Below, piece after piece: positions 1 to 9,701 of a DNA stretch of 64,000 bases; position 1 is the first letter of the stretch, and each line of letters starts with the position of its first letter. The stretch is from Pelagimonas sp. (lineage in GTDB: Bacteria > Pseudomonadota > Alphaproteobacteria > Rhodobacterales > Rhodobacteraceae), in assembly GCA_025210455.1 (NCBI GenBank), contig JAOARQ010000030.1, positions 56,134 through 120,133 on the forward strand, read 5' to 3'. The position numbers and the translations under genes were made by a program. Below the pieces are notes generated by a model, which worked only from the letters and a program-made list of their open reading frames with translations, ran no database searches and was not told the origin of the DNA.

Positions 1-1199
1 ATATTACAGGTTATGACGCCTTTTCCATGCAGCCGAATTCAGGGGCGCAGGGCGAATATGCTGGCCTGCTGACAATCCGTGACTGGCAGGCGGCGCGCGG
101 TGAAGGCCACCGCAATGTCTGCCTGATCCCGGTCAACGCCCATGGCACCAACCCTGCGTCGGCGCATATGGTTGACTGGAAAGTTGTTCCGGTGATCTGT
201 GATGAAAATGGGTCGATTGATATTGATGATTTCCGGGCCAAGGCTGAAAAGCACTCTGCAAACCTTGCGGCCTGCATGATCACCTATCCCAGCACCCATG
301 GGGTGTTTGAAGAGACGGTGAAGGAAATCTGCGAGATTACCCATGATCATGGGGGGCAGGTCTATATTGATGGTGCCAATATGAACGCCATGGTTGGGTT
401 GTCGCGCCCCGGTGATCTGGGCGGGGATGTCAGCCACCTGAACCTGCACAAAACCTTTTGCATCCCGCATGGCGGCGGCGGCCCCGGCATGGGGCCAATT
501 GGTGTAAAGGCCCATCTGGCGCAGCATCTGCCCGGTGATCCGCTAAGCTATGACGGGGCAGGGCCAGTCAGCGCTGCGGCGTTTGGGTCGCCTTCACTGC
601 TGCCGATCTCATGGGCTTATATCCTGATGATGGGTGGCGATGGTCTGACACAGGCAACGCGTGTGGCGATTTTGAACGCAAATTACATCGCAAAGCGGCT
701 GGAAGGGGCCTATGAGGTGCTTTATCGCGGGGGGCAGGGGCGTGTGGCGCATGAATGTATCATCGACACCCGTCCATTTGCCGAAAGCGCTGGCGTTACA
801 GTGGAAGACATTGCCAAGCGCCTGATTGACAGCGGGTTTCACGCGCCAACCATGAGCTGGCCGGTGGCGGGTACGCTGATGATTGAACCCACTGAATCCG
901 AAACCAAGGCCGAGCTGGATCGTTTTTGTGATGCGATGCTGTCAATTCGCGAAGAAATTCGCGCGATTGAAGAGGGTCAGGCAGACCCAGAGGTGAACCC
1001 GCTGAAGATGGCACCGCACACCATGGAGGATCTGGTCAAAGACTGGGATCGCCCCTATGCGCGGGAACAGGGGTGTTTTCCGCCCGGTGCCTTCCGCGTG
1101 GATAAATATTGGCCTCCGGTAAACCGGGTCGACAATGCCTATGGTGATCGCCATCTGGTCTGCACCTGCCCCCCGATGAGCGACTATGAAGAGAGTTAA
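1..1199 (+). CDS. gcvP: Glycine dehydrogenase (decarboxylating), P protein, C-terminal part
   Basis: The open frame runs in from the window edge; the first readable residues are [21 protein letters not shown], the conserved P-protein block, so the ATG at 27 is internal and not a start. About 399 residues remain of a protein usually near 950. The PLP-binding lysine lies in NLHKTFC (Lys codon at 450-452), followed by a glycine-rich [12 protein letters not shown] stretch. P protein decarboxylates glycine on PLP and passes the aminomethyl group to lipoyl-H protein in the glycine cleavage system. The other gcv genes would be expected upstream, outside the window. It ends convergent to the next gene, with a GC hairpin between them. 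Confidence 0.97.
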   Translation, partial: ITGYDAFSMQPNSGAQGEYAGLLTIRDWQAARGEGHRNVCLIPVNAHGTNPASAHMVDWKVVPVICDENGSIDIDDFRAKAEKHSANLAACMITYPSTHGVFEETVKEICEITHDHGGQVYIDGANMNAMVGLSRPGDLGGDVSHLNLHKTFCIPHGGGGPGMGPIGVKAHLAQHLPGDPLSYDGAGPVSAAAFGSPSLLPISWAYILMMGGDGLTQATRVAILNANYIAKRLEGAYEVLYRGGQGRVAHECIIDTRPFAESAGVTVEDIAKRLIDSGFHAPTMSWPVAGTLMIEPTESETKAELDRFCDAMLSIREEIRAIEEGQADPEVNPLKMAPHTMEDLVKDWDRPYAREQGCFPPGAFRVDKYWPPVNRVDNAYGDRHLVCTCPPMSDYEES

Positions 1200-1205
1200 A
1201 GGAAA

Positions 1206-1223
1206 GGGCCCCGGCTGGGGCCC
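1206..1223. terminator. GC hairpin between convergent genes
   Basis: A perfect 7-bp stem (1206-1212 with 1217-1223, loop GGCT) lies 7 bases after the gcvP stop and just before the stop of the opposing gene. No T run follows on either strand, so it may act only as an RNA 3-prime end stabiliser. Confidence 0.45.
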
Positions 1224-1232
1224 TCATCCGCC

Positions 1233-2153
1233 CTATTGGGCGTCTTCGGTTGTTTGTGCCGCATCCGCTGGCGCAGGATCGTCTTGCGGCTGATCCAGCA
1301 GGAATGAAAAGGCATCTCGCAGCTTGTTCCAGAGCGCTTCATTCGCGGCCATCAGCAGATATCCATCACGCATATCTGCGCGATAGTCCGAGCCATCCAG
1401 CATCGCCACATGGCCACCGGCCTGCATCACGGCAATTGCACCCGGGGCGTTATCCCATGGGGTAAGCTTGGCAAACAGTGCGAAATCAGCGCTGCCCTGC
1501 GCCAGCATCCTCGCCTCGTGGCAGGCGCAGCGCAGAGACAGCACCCGACCAATGCTTGGATAGGTCGCCGCCATATCGGCGCGTTTGTCTTCGGGCAGCA
1601 TGTAGAGCGGTACATAGCCCGTCACATCTTGCAGCTCACCCCCCTTTGAGGTGCTGAGTGTACGCAGCCCCCGGCGTGGCATGATCTGCTGGGTCTGGCT
1701 TTCGGTATCGGCGATGACGAAATCATTCGATACCGGATCATACAGCAGCCCGAACACTGGAATTCCAAAGCGCAGGATCGAAATCAGAACGCCAAACACA
1801 GGCAGTTCATTGGCGTAGTTCCAAGTGCCATCCACCGGATCAATGGTAAAGCACAGCTCGGCTTCCGGGATCTTTTTGACCAGTTCGGGATTATCCGAGA
1901 CGTTTTCTTCACCGATGATCAGCGCGTTGGGGAACATGCTTAGGATGCCCCGGGTCAGCATGGCTTCGGCGGTTTTGTCGACAACCGTCACCAGATCCTG
2001 CGCATTGGTTTTATGGCTGACCTGACCCCGGTGCAGCTGTTTGAAATGCGGCATGATTTCAGATTTCGCCACACGGCGCACCAGATTGATCAATTGTGCG
2101 CGCTGGGCTTTGCTAAGCGGCGCGGTCACGGCGATGGGCAGAGAATCACTCAT
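1233..2153 (-). CDS. Inositol monophosphatase family protein (possibly histidinol-phosphatase-like)
   Basis: 306 residues from an ATG at 2153 (MSDSLPIAV); the frame continues upstream for 41 codons, but those residues look non-coding. Metal-site motifs of the Mg-dependent IMPase fold are present: GEE at 81-83, DPVDGT at 105-110, and a late WDNAPGAIAVMQAGG block matching the WD...G motif. The fold hydrolyses small phosphate monoesters such as inositol-1-phosphate, histidinol-phosphate or PAP, and the substrate cannot be told from sequence alone. It follows the ABC permease gene on the same strand after a 67-base gap, so they may share a transcript. Confidence 0.85.
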   Translation of the reverse strand: MSDSLPIAVTAPLSKAQRAQLINLVRRVAKSEIMPHFKQLHRGQVSHKTNAQDLVTVVDKTAEAMLTRGILSMFPNALIIGEENVSDNPELVKKIPEAELCFTIDPVDGTWNYANELPVFGVLISILRFGIPVFGLLYDPVSNDFVIADTESQTQQIMPRRGLRTLSTSKGGELQDVTGYVPLYMLPEDKRADMAATYPSIGRVLSLRCACHEARMLAQGSADFALFAKLTPWDNAPGAIAVMQAGGHVAMLDGSDYRADMRDGYLLMAANEALWNKLRDAFSFLLDQPQDDPAPADAAQTTEDAQ

Positions 2154-2220
2154 GGGAATCGTCCGAAATTGCTGCGGTTGCGAAACGGTTTGGCAGGCTC
2201 GCCCCTTTGTTTCAAGGTGA

Positions 2221-4737
2221 CTATTCGCGCGAGCGAAGCACATTTGCCGGACGGGCGGAAAGTGGCCGCCATGCAAACAGCAACCCGGCCAGCAATGTGG
2301 CCAGCACGCCCCCTAGTACGATGACAACCGCATTGCCCCAGTCGACGTAGAAATCGCTTTCCATCACAAAGGTCATGATGGCCCAGCCGCCTGCAACCCC
2401 TGCAAACAGGGCGACACTCCCTGCGCCAGCGCCCAAAAGCGCGGCTCGAAGTGCAAAACTGCGCAGAATACGCGCGCGGCTTGCCCCTAGGGTTTTCAGC
2501 ACTGCGGATTCAAATGTGCGCGCCCCTTCGCCCGCTGCCGCTGCCCCAATAAGCACCAGAAAACCGGTCAGCAAAGTGGCCGCAGCCCCCCAGCGGATCG
2601 CGCCTGCAATGCCGCCCAATAGGTCGGATACCCGATCAATGGCATCCCGCACGCGGATCGCAGTGATATTGGGATAGGTATTGGCAAGGTCACGCAAGAT
2701 CTGTGCCTCTGCAGCTTCTTCCGCGTAGACGGTTGAAATAAAGGTATGTGGCGCACCGGATAAGGCTGAGGGGTTCATTGATAGGACAAAGCCAATGCCA
2801 GCCGTGGAAAAATCCACCTCGCGGAAGCTGGTGATGGTGCCGGTGATGTCGCGGCCCAGCACATTGATTGTCATCGTATCGCCTATGTTCAGACCCATCT
2901 CTTCGGCTTCAATAGCGGAAAAGCTGATCTGTGGCGGTCCGCTATAATCTTGGGGCCACCATTCCCCGGCGGTGACGCGGGTGCGCCCGTCTGGCTCTTC
3001 CGAATAGGTGACCCCGCGGTCACCCTGGATGACCCAGTGGTCACCCACCACCTCAGCGGCGGGCCTGTCATTCACGCGGGTGATGATGCCGCGCAGCATC
3101 GGCGCACTATCAATGCGGGAAACGGCGGGGTCATTTTCCAGGCGCTCCAGATAGCCCTGCATTTGATCTTTTTGAATGTCGACAAAGAAATAGCTGGGGG
3201 CAACATCGGGCAGATCGCGGGCGATTGCCCCACGCAGATTGCTGTCAATCTGGCCAACAGCGGCCAGAACAGACAGCCCAAGACCCAAAGACAGGACAAC
3301 CGCGCCGGCGCTTTCGCCGGGGCCACCAATTGCTGACAGGGCCCAGCGTAAAATCGGACGCCCGCGCGCCATTTTAGTGCTGCGCCGTGCCAGCCAGCGA
3401 ATGCCCTGCGCGGTCAGTGCCAAAAGAACCAGCGCGAAAAGGATGCCACCAGCTGTCCAAAGCGTCAGGGTTGTGCTGCCTGAAAAGACTGCGGCGGTGC
3501 CCACCAAGAGCGTAAGCAGCGCCGCCGTTGCCAGAAGATATCGCAGGGCAGGCAAGCCGCTGGCCCCTTCCAGAGCATCGCGAAACAAAGTCGCGGCGCG
3601 CACTTCCTCGGCGCGGGCCAATGGCCAGAGCGTGAACACCAGCGCGGTAAGCACACCGTAAAGCGCAGCCTCGCCCAAGGGGCCGGGATAGAGAGTGAAC
3701 TCTGCCGGGATCGGCAGCGCAGCATTCATCAGCGGGCCAAAAAGAATGGGAATTCCGCCGCCCAGAATAAGACCAAGAACAATCCCCACAAGCGACAGAG
3801 CGCCGATTTGTAGAAAATAGGTCTGAAAGATCACCTGTCGGGTTGCACCCAATGTGCGCAGTGTAGCGATAACAGAAGTCTTGCGCGCCAGATAAGCCCG
3901 CACCGCCGATGAGACACCAATCCCGCCAACTGCAAGGCCAGAGAGGCCAACAAGCACAAGGAAGGCCCCCAGCCGTTCCACAAATCGCGAAATTCCGGGT
4001 GCGCCATTGCGGGCGTCGCGCCAGCTTAGGCCGGAATGTTCAAACTGCGCTTCGGCCTGTTTTGATAGTGTTTCAAGGTCCGCGCCCAATGGCAGATCCA
4101 TGCGGTATTGCGTTTCAAACAGCGATCCGGGGGCCAGCAGGCCTGAGCCTTCCAGATCCTTTGTCAGAACAATGGTTCGGGGCCCAAGGCCAAAGCCATC
4201 ACCGGCGTCGTCAGGTTCAACCTGAAGCACAGCGCGCAGGGTGAAATCCTGTGTGCCCAGCCGGAAAGTATCACCGGGTTTCAGCCCCAGCCGATCGGCC
4301 AGAACCGGGGCCATTACGCTGCCTTGATTCGCTAAAGCCTGACCTAATGGCATGGGCGGATCCAGCACCACCTTACCCAACAGGGGATAAGCGCCATCAA
4401 CGGATTTCACCTGTGTCAGGCCGCGTTCTGCCTGACCGTCGCGGGTGACAGTGGCCATTGAGCGAAAGTCGGTGACTTCGGAGACGCGCTCTGAAATCCC
4501 TTCCAGCCAGGCGCGTTCTTCTTCGGTGGCAAAGCGATAGGTGAACTCTGCCTGCGCATCACCACCCAAGAGCACGGCGCCCTGTTCTTCCAATCCTGCC
4601 TGAATAGCCGATCGCACAGATCCAACACCAGCTATGGCCGCAACCCCAAGCGCCAGACAGGCGATAAAGATGCGAAAGCCATTCAGCCCCCCACGCAGTT
4701 CGCGGCGGGCAAAGCGGCCAGCGATGCCCCAGCTCAT
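2221..4737 (-). CDS. FtsX-like ABC transporter permease (YbbP type)
   Basis: 838 residues: an N-terminal membrane anchor (about 20-40), a large extracytoplasmic domain, then FtsX-type transmembrane blocks in two halves, ending in a four-helix-like C-terminal unit. This size and duplicated layout match YbbP/DUF214 permeases, which pair with a LolD/MacB-type ATPase and act on substrates in the membrane or periplasm rather than as classical importers. The start ATG overlaps the stop of the ATPase gene (ATGA), implying translational coupling. A TesA-like esterase is divergent from the pair, as in the ybbA-ybbP/tesA arrangement of enterobacteria. The substrate is unknown. Confidence 0.88.
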   Translation of the reverse strand: MSWGIAGRFARRELRGGLNGFRIFIACLALGVAAIAGVGSVRSAIQAGLEEQGAVLLGGDAQAEFTYRFATEEERAWLEGISERVSEVTDFRSMATVTRDGQAERGLTQVKSVDGAYPLLGKVVLDPPMPLGQALANQGSVMAPVLADRLGLKPGDTFRLGTQDFTLRAVLQVEPDDAGDGFGLGPRTIVLTKDLEGSGLLAPGSLFETQYRMDLPLGADLETLSKQAEAQFEHSGLSWRDARNGAPGISRFVERLGAFLVLVGLSGLAVGGIGVSSAVRAYLARKTSVIATLRTLGATRQVIFQTYFLQIGALSLVGIVLGLILGGGIPILFGPLMNAALPIPAEFTLYPGPLGEAALYGVLTALVFTLWPLARAEEVRAATLFRDALEGASGLPALRYLLATAALLTLLVGTAAVFSGSTTLTLWTAGGILFALVLLALTAQGIRWLARRSTKMARGRPILRWALSAIGGPGESAGAVVLSLGLGLSVLAAVGQIDSNLRGAIARDLPDVAPSYFFVDIQKDQMQGYLERLENDPAVSRIDSAPMLRGIITRVNDRPAAEVVGDHWVIQGDRGVTYSEEPDGRTRVTAGEWWPQDYSGPPQISFSAIEAEEMGLNIGDTMTINVLGRDITGTITSFREVDFSTAGIGFVLSMNPSALSGAPHTFISTVYAEEAAEAQILRDLANTYPNITAIRVRDAIDRVSDLLGGIAGAIRWGAAATLLTGFLVLIGAAAAGEGARTFESAVLKTLGASRARILRSFALRAALLGAGAGSVALFAGVAGGWAIMTFVMESDFYVDWGNAVVIVLGGVLATLLAGLLFAWRPLSARPANVLRSRE

Positions 4738-5423
4738 TGTGCGGCCTCGGCCAGGGTATCAATCTGCCCGTCACGCAGACGCACAACGCGATCACAGCGG
4801 GCCGCCAGATCTGGGGAATGGGTGACCATCACCAGCGTTGCACCTTGCTTTTCCGAAAGGCCAAACAGCAGATCAATGATGGCCTCGCCATTGGTGCCAT
4901 CCAGATTGCCTGTGGGTTCATCAGCCAGCAGGATATCCGGGCGCGGTGCCAAAGCCCGTGCCAGCGCCACACGCTGCTGTTCACCACCTGACATCTGCGC
5001 AGGGTAGTGATCCGCGCGATGCCCCAATCCCACGGCGTCCAGTTCCGCCTGAGCTTTGGCAAATGCATCGCGATCCCCTGCCAGTTCCAGCGGGGTCGCG
5101 ACATTTTCCAGCGCGGTCATCGTGGGGATCAGGTGAAAGGATTGAAACACCACGCCCATGTGATCGCGACGAAAGCGGGCCAGCGCATCTTCGTCCATGG
5201 CGGTCAGATCCCGCCCCAGCGCGGCGACTGTTCCGCCTGTGGCCTGCTCAAGCCCGCCCATAACCATCAGCAGCGATGATTTCCCCGACCCAGAGGGCCC
5301 GATGAGGCCCAGTGTTTCACCCTTTTGCACATCAAGCGAGATGCCATGCAGGATTTCCACCATCCCGGCATTGCCTTTCAGCGCGAGAGTGACTTTGTTC
5401 AGGGAAAGGACGGGGTCAGACAT
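4734..5423 (-). CDS. ABC transporter ATP-binding protein (YbbA/LolD family)
   Basis: 229 residues with all ATPase motifs: Walker A GPSGSGKS (42-49), Q-loop Gln94, signature MSGGEQQR (144-151), Walker B ILLADE (164-169) followed by the PTGNLD stretch usual for this family, and switch His202. It powers the FtsX-like permease encoded immediately downstream, with a 4-base ATGA overlap. Its start lies 18 bases from the start of the divergent esterase gene, so promoters for both directions must extend into the opposite coding regions. Known family members handle lipoproteins, peptides or envelope stress; which applies here is not visible. Confidence 0.93.
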   Translation of the reverse strand: MSDPVLSLNKVTLALKGNAGMVEILHGISLDVQKGETLGLIGPSGSGKSSLLMVMGGLEQATGGTVAALGRDLTAMDEDALARFRRDHMGVVFQSFHLIPTMTALENVATPLELAGDRDAFAKAQAELDAVGLGHRADHYPAQMSGGEQQRVALARALAPRPDILLADEPTGNLDGTNGEAIIDLLFGLSEKQGATLVMVTHSPDLAARCDRVVRLRDGQIDTLAEAAQ

Positions 5424-5441
5424 GAGAAAGGTCCGGGACTA

Positions 5442-6110
5442 ATGCGTTTGTTCAGATATGGGCTGAATCGCCTGCGCGGCAAGATGCTGGCAGCACTGAT
5501 TTTTGTCGGGTTTAGCCCGGCATATGCGGAAGAGGTTAACATTCTCGCGTTGGGGGATAGCCTGACGCAGGGCTATGGGCTGCTGGAACAGGATGGGTTT
5601 GTTCCGCAACTGCGCAACTGGTTGGCTGACAAAGGCCATGATGTGCGTGTGGTGAATGGCGGTGTCTCTGGTGATACCACCGCTGGCGGGCTGGCGCGGG
5701 TTGAGTGGTCGCTCAGCCCTGAAATCAACGGGATGATTGTGACGCTTGGCGGCAATGACCTGCTGCGCGGCATCGATCCTGCAGTGTCACGTGCCAATCT
5801 TCAGGGAATTCTGGAAATAGCCGAAGAACGGGGCATCGAAGTGCTTCTTATCGGGATGCAAGCCCCCGGAAACTATGGCTTTAGCTACAAAAAGCAGTTT
5901 GATGCGATTTACCCTGAGCTGTCAGAAACCTATGCCACGCTCTACATGGAGAGCTTTTTCGAAGGCCTCACTGAAATGGGGCAAACGCCCGCTGAACTGG
6001 GGGCCTTCATGCAGCCCGACGGCATCCACCCGAATGCCGAAGGGGTCAAACGTATCGTCGAGAAAGTCGGTCCCAACGTAGAGCTGTTGATTGAACGGCT
6101 GTCTCGATAG
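5442..6110 (+). CDS. tesA: Arylesterase / lysophospholipase, SGNH-GDSL hydrolase (TesA-like)
   Basis: 222 residues from the ATG at 5442, chosen because a basic-hydrophobic signal peptide begins there (cleavage predicted after SPAYA, about residue 29). SGNH blocks are complete: GDS with Ser40, the Gly of GVSGDTT (about 75), GGND (103-106, Asn105) and DGIH (Asp193, His196) closing the catalytic triad. It should be a periplasmic esterase or lysophospholipase. A longer frame starting at 5325 overlaps the opposite ATPase gene and is not credible as a start. The gene is divergent from ybbA/ybbP, a neighbourhood conserved in many proteobacteria. Confidence 0.93.
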   Translation: MRLFRYGLNRLRGKMLAALIFVGFSPAYAEEVNILALGDSLTQGYGLLEQDGFVPQLRNWLADKGHDVRVVNGGVSGDTTAGGLARVEWSLSPEINGMIVTLGGNDLLRGIDPAVSRANLQGILEIAEERGIEVLLIGMQAPGNYGFSYKKQFDAIYPELSETYATLYMESFFEGLTEMGQTPAELGAFMQPDGIHPNAEGVKRIVEKVGPNVELLIERLSR

Positions 6111-6119
6111 GGCAATGCG

Positions 6120-6326
6120 TCAGGCTTTGACAGCCTGTGCGGGGGCTTCTTGTTTTGGTTCTCTGAATTTTTGCAGATAGCTGGAGACGCAGATCACTGC
6201 GCAGCCAAGGCTGGCCACAAGGTAAAAGCTGAACGCACCCAGCAATGTGAGATCGCCGATGATCAGACCGTAAAACGCGCCACCTAAACCAATGATACTG
6301 CACACGAGAATCGCAATAATCGCCAT
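6120..6326 (-). CDS. Small membrane protein of unknown function
   Basis: 68 residues with two hydrophobic segments (about 2-22 and 26-48) and a short charged tail (KFREPKQEAPAQAVKA). A clean GGAGGA ribosome site sits 4 to 9 bases before the ATG (tcctcc at 6331-6336 on the plus strand), supporting a real gene. It is convergent to tesA with only 9 bases between stops. No family was recognised; the two-helix plan resembles small envelope proteins but implies nothing about function. Confidence 0.65.
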   Translation of the reverse strand: MAIIAILVCSIIGLGGAFYGLIIGDLTLLGAFSFYLVASLGCAVICVSSYLQKFREPKQEAPAQAVKA

Positions 6327-6538
6327 TCTGTCCTCCGATACTTTAGTTTTTGACGCTTTCTGCGCCTGACGATGATTTAGCGGTTTGATTCGGGCGTGAG
6401 TAAGGCGCGGCTCGGGCCTGTTCTGGAGAGTTTTGACATATTGTTAACGAAATCAGAAAATCTGATGCGATATAGATAAAAGGCCGCCCAAATGGACGGC
6501 CCAAGGTGCTTGCAGCACATTTCGATGGTCTGCCTATG
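6327..6538. other. Intergenic region with two inverted repeats
   Basis: Between the small membrane protein and the L,D-transpeptidase gene. It carries a perfect ATCAGA-AAA-TCTGAT palindrome at 6452-6466 and the terminator hairpin at 6482-6501. It is more AT-rich than its surroundings and should hold the promoter of the 68-residue gene. No further gene was seen. Confidence 0.5.
6478..6501 (-). terminator. Rho-independent-like terminator of the L,D-transpeptidase gene
   Basis: Stem 6482-6489 with 6494-6501 (one mismatch, loop AAAT), followed on the minus strand by TTTT (plus-strand aaaa at 6478-6481). It lies 37 bases past the stop codon. Confidence 0.65.
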
Positions 6539-7096
6539 TCAGAGCACGGTGACAGTGCTGCCCATCGGAACGCGATCATACAGATCAATCACATGGTCGT
6601 TGATCATGCGAATGCAGCCGTTGGAAACCGAGCGCCCGATCGACCGGGGCGCGGTGGTACCATGGATGCGGAAATAGGTGTCGCGACCATTTTGGAACAG
6701 ATATAGCGCGCGCGCGCCCAGCGGGTTACCGGGGCCTCCCGGCTGCACATACTCATTGTCGACAAACTTTGAGTAGGCTTTCGGATCGCGTTTGATCATT
6801 TCATTGGTGGGGCGCCATGTGGGCCATTCTTTTTTGGCACCAATTTTGGCTGTGCCTGTGAACTCCAGCCCGGCCTTACCGACACCAACACCATAGCGAC
6901 GGGCTTTGCCCACGTCTTCGATGTAGTACAGGAAATGGGCCTTGGGCAGAACCAGCAGCTGCCCCGGTGCCAGATCCTTTTTGATCCGAACTTCTTGCGG
7001 CACAAAAATCGGATCGACTTTGAACGCCGCCAGAGCGGGCATGGGCAATGTGGACGCTGCCGCAGCGGCGGCAACAAATTTACGGCGAGAGATCAT
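6539..7096 (-). CDS. L,D-transpeptidase (YkuD family) with Tat-like signal
   Basis: 185 residues. The N-terminus MISRRKFVAAAAAAS has the twin-arginine pattern, with cleavage near ALAA (about 24), so the protein should be exported. The YkuD catalytic signature is complete: HGTTAPRSIG beginning at His145, then SNGCIRM with nucleophile Cys161. The family makes 3-3 peptidoglycan cross-links or attaches proteins to meso-diaminopimelate. It is divergent from the thioredoxin gene across 140 bases and has its own terminator, so it is probably monocistronic. Confidence 0.93.
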   Translation of the reverse strand: MISRRKFVAAAAAASTLPMPALAAFKVDPIFVPQEVRIKKDLAPGQLLVLPKAHFLYYIEDVGKARRYGVGVGKAGLEFTGTAKIGAKKEWPTWRPTNEMIKRDPKAYSKFVDNEYVQPGGPGNPLGARALYLFQNGRDTYFRIHGTTAPRSIGRSVSNGCIRMINDHVIDLYDRVPMGSTVTVL

Positions 7097-7236
7097 GGCA
7101 GCACTCTATTCAAAAAATAGTATTCAGGAGCATTTTGCGTATGGGCACTCGAAAATCAATCCCGGTTTCGGGACAAGCTTGTAACGATGGTGTGTAGACA
7201 ACATATACCGTTAACAGGATGTGAAAGAGGGGAAAA
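7097..7236. promoter_or_regulatory. Divergent promoter region, L,D-transpeptidase / thioredoxin 2
   Basis: Both genes must be driven from these 140 bases. A weak sigma70-like pair for the plus strand is TTGTAA (7179-7184) with CATATA or ATATAC near 7202-7208. A small TCCCG-GTTT-CGGGA hairpin sits at 7160-7173. The promoter assignment is tentative. Confidence 0.35.
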
Positions 7237-7674
7237 ATGGCGGGTTTGAAACTGGTCTGTCTGCACTGCGCGCAAACCAACCGTGTGCCAGAGGAAAAAT
7301 TGCGATCTGGCGCAAAGTGCGGCACCTGTGGTGTGGCGCTGATTTCAGGCAAAGCGGTAGAGATCGACGCTGCGACATTCGCCAAAGCCGCCCGCACCGA
7401 CGAAGTGCCTTTGCTGGTGGATTTCTGGGCCCCCTGGTGCGGGCCCTGTCGGATGATGGCACCGGAATTTTCCAAGGCTGCCGGGCAGTTGAAAGGTTTG
7501 GTGCGTTTGGCCAAGGTCAACACACAGGACCATCAGCAGGTCAGCCAGAAACAGGGGATTCGCGGCATTCCAACCATGATTGGCTATGTGAAAGGGCGCG
7601 AAAAAGGACGTCAGGCGGGGGCAATGCAGGCCGCGCAGATCGAAGCCTTTGCCGCCCAGACATTCCGCCGATGA
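7237..7674 (+). CDS. trxC: Thioredoxin 2 (TrxC type) with N-terminal zinc ribbon
   Basis: 145 residues. An N-terminal zinc ribbon uses Cys8, Cys11, Cys28 and Cys31, followed by a thioredoxin fold with WCGPC (67-71) and the cis-proline GIPT motif. This domain order is diagnostic of TrxC, a cytosolic disulfide reductase often linked to oxidative stress. A purine-rich ribosome site (AGAGGGG) precedes the ATG. A hairpin region separates it from the opposing TlpA-like gene. Confidence 0.95.
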   Translation: MAGLKLVCLHCAQTNRVPEEKLRSGAKCGTCGVALISGKAVEIDAATFAKAARTDEVPLLVDFWAPWCGPCRMMAPEFSKAAGQLKGLVRLAKVNTQDHQQVSQKQGIRGIPTMIGYVKGREKGRQAGAMQAAQIEAFAAQTFRR

Positions 7675-7680
7675 TCTTCA

Positions 7681-7726
7681 GGGCCTGAGGACGTCCGGGG
7701 GATCTCCTCAAGCCCTGACGGGCTTT
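7681..7726. terminator. Bidirectional terminator between convergent thioredoxin-fold genes
   Basis: Two overlapping hairpins compete: an 11-position stem with one mismatch (7681-7691 with 7705-7715) and a perfect AAGCCC-TGAC-GGGCTT hairpin (7710-7725). Either could end transcription from both sides; the T run is short. Confidence 0.55.
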
Positions 7727-7732
7727 CCTCGA

Positions 7733-8287
7733 TTATTCTTGCATCAAAGTCTTGAGAACCTCGACAGCATTGTCAGAGGCCCAGTCGGCATCCCCCAGCA
7801 GGCGCGCGACTTCTTTGCCTTCGGGATTGAGAATCACTGTTACCGGCAGGCCCAGTACCGCCATCTGGCGCGCCAGCGCGGATTGCGGGTCGCGGTGCAT
7901 GGGCAGGTTGTCGACCTCGATACTGTCAAAGAAGGCTTTGATCTTGGGCGGTGCATTGCGCGATGTGGCGATTGTCAGCACCTCAAAGCTGTCAGACCCA
8001 AGTTCTTCTTGAAGCTCGGACAGCATCGGCATCTCTTCGCGGCAGGGCGCGCACCATGTGGCCCAGAAATTCAGCAACACCCATTTGCCTTTCCACTGGT
8101 CCAGCGTCAGCGGGTCGCCTTCAAAGGTCATGAACTCGGCGGTGCCGGCCTCTTTGGCCTGCGGGTGGAAGATCAGCTTAAGCATGTCGCCGCTGCGCAA
8201 CGCCTTTGCGGCAGAGACCTCGGCCACCACTGGATTTGCAAGCGCGAGCGCAGCAGTATAGAGCAGCGCAAGAGTAATACGTTTCAT
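7733..8287 (-). CDS. TlpA-like periplasmic thiol:disulfide oxidoreductase
   Basis: 184 residues from the ATG at 8287 ([10 protein letters not shown]). The tandem ATG at 8290 touches the ribosome site GGAGGG directly, so the second ATG, with 4-base spacing, is the better start. A signal peptide ends near PVVAEV, and the thioredoxin fold carries WCAPC (78-82) and a cis-proline GLPVT motif. TlpA/ResA proteins reduce disulfides in exported proteins such as apocytochrome c. The start lies 22 bases from that of argH, divergently. Confidence 0.9.
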   Translation of the reverse strand: MKRITLALLYTAALALANPVVAEVSAAKALRSGDMLKLIFHPQAKEAGTAEFMTFEGDPLTLDQWKGKWVLLNFWATWCAPCREEMPMLSELQEELGSDSFEVLTIATSRNAPPKIKAFFDSIEVDNLPMHRDPQSALARQMAVLGLPVTVILNPEGKEVARLLGDADWASDNAVEVLKTLMQE

Positions 8288-8309
8288 CATCCCTCCGAAG
8301 GACAGCCAA

Positions 8310-9701
8310 ATGTCGGACACTTCCTCGAACCAGATGTGGGGCGGGCGCTTTGCCGCCGGTCCAGATGCGATCATGGAGGCGATCAATGCCTCAATCGGCT
8401 ATGATCAACGTATGGCCGCACAGGATATCGCTGGTTCAAGGGCCCATGCCGCCATGTTGGCTGCACAGGGCATCATCAGTGATAATGATGCGCAGGCCAT
8501 TCGGGAAGGTCTGCTCACGGTGTTGTCAGAGATTGAAAGCGGTGATTTCGCGTTTTCGACCGCGCTGGAAGATATTCACATGAATGTCGAAGCCCGTCTG
8601 AAAGAGATCATCGGTGAACCGGCAGGCCGTTTGCACACAGGACGGTCGCGCAATGATCAGGTGGCAACGGATTTCCGTCTTTGGGTGCGTGATCAGCTGG
8701 ATGCTGCCGAATCGGGTCTGCTGGCGCTGATCCGGGCGCTGCTGGCGCAGGCCGAAGCCGGGGCGGATTGGGTTATGCCCGGCTTCACCCACCTGCAGAC
8801 GGCGCAGCCTGTGACCTGGGGCCACCATATGATGGCCTATGTGGAAATGTTTGGCCGCGATCTGTCGCGGGTGCGGGATGCGCGCAAACGGATGAATGAA
8901 AACCCGCTAGGCGCGGCAGCGCTGGCGGGCACCGGTTTTCCGCTGGACCGCGAGATGACCGCGACGGATCTGGGCTTTGACCGCCCCATGGCCAACAGCC
9001 TTGATGCGGTTTCAGCCCGTGATTTCGCGATCGAGTTTCTTTCAGTTGCGTCGATCAGCGCCATGCACCTGTCGCGCTTTGCCGAAGAGCTGGTGATCTG
9101 GTCTTCGGCGCAGTTCCGTTTTGTGACCCTGTCGGATCGGTTTTCAACTGGGTCCTCGATCATGCCACAAAAGAAAAACCCCGATGCGGCGGAGCTGATC
9201 CGCGCCAAGATTGGGCGGATCTTCGGGGCGAATGTGGCGCTGATGATGGTGATGAAGGGCCTGCCTCTGGCCTATTCCAAAGACATGCAGGAAGACAAAG
9301 AACAAGTCTTTGATGCCGCTGACAACTGGATGCTGGCGCTGGCGGCGATGGAAGGCATGGTCAAAGACATGACTGCCAACCGCGCCGAGCTGGAAGCTGC
9401 GGCCTCAAGCGGGTTCTCGACCGCGACGGATCTGGCTGACTGGCTGGTGCGCGAAACCGGCCTGCCGTTCCGGGATGCTCACCATGTGACTGGCGCGCTT
9501 GTTGCGCTGGCCGAAAAGAAAGGCTGCGATCTGCCAGATCTGTCGTTGAAAGAAATGCAGGCTGTTCACGGCAATATCGATCAGTCGATCTATGATGTGC
9601 TGGGCGTTCATAATTCGGTCGCATCGCGCATGTCTTATGGCGGCACCGCGCCCACCCGCGTGCGGGAACAGGTGGCGCGCTGGCAGGAAAATCTGGCATG
9701 A
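8310..9701 (+). CDS. argH: Argininosuccinate lyase
   Basis: 463 residues, the usual length. Fumarase/aspartase superfamily motifs are complete: HTGRSRND (109-116), FTHLQTAQP with catalytic His161, and the signature loop [12 protein letters not shown] (281-292). It cleaves argininosuccinate to arginine and fumarate, the last step of arginine synthesis. A GAAGGA ribosome site lies at 8297-8302. Its promoter must lie inside the divergent TlpA-like gene, because only 22 bases separate the starts. The stop overlaps the start of a small lipoprotein gene (ATGA), linking argH to lysA downstream. Confidence 0.98.
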   Translation: MSDTSSNQMWGGRFAAGPDAIMEAINASIGYDQRMAAQDIAGSRAHAAMLAAQGIISDNDAQAIREGLLTVLSEIESGDFAFSTALEDIHMNVEARLKEIIGEPAGRLHTGRSRNDQVATDFRLWVRDQLDAAESGLLALIRALLAQAEAGADWVMPGFTHLQTAQPVTWGHHMMAYVEMFGRDLSRVRDARKRMNENPLGAAALAGTGFPLDREMTATDLGFDRPMANSLDAVSARDFAIEFLSVASISAMHLSRFAEELVIWSSAQFRFVTLSDRFSTGSSIMPQKKNPDAAELIRAKIGRIFGANVALMMVMKGLPLAYSKDMQEDKEQVFDAADNWMLALAAMEGMVKDMTANRAELEAAASSGFSTATDLADWLVRETGLPFRDAHHVTGALVALAEKKGCDLPDLSLKEMQAVHGNIDQSIYDVLGVHNSVASRMSYGGTAPTRVREQVARWQENLA

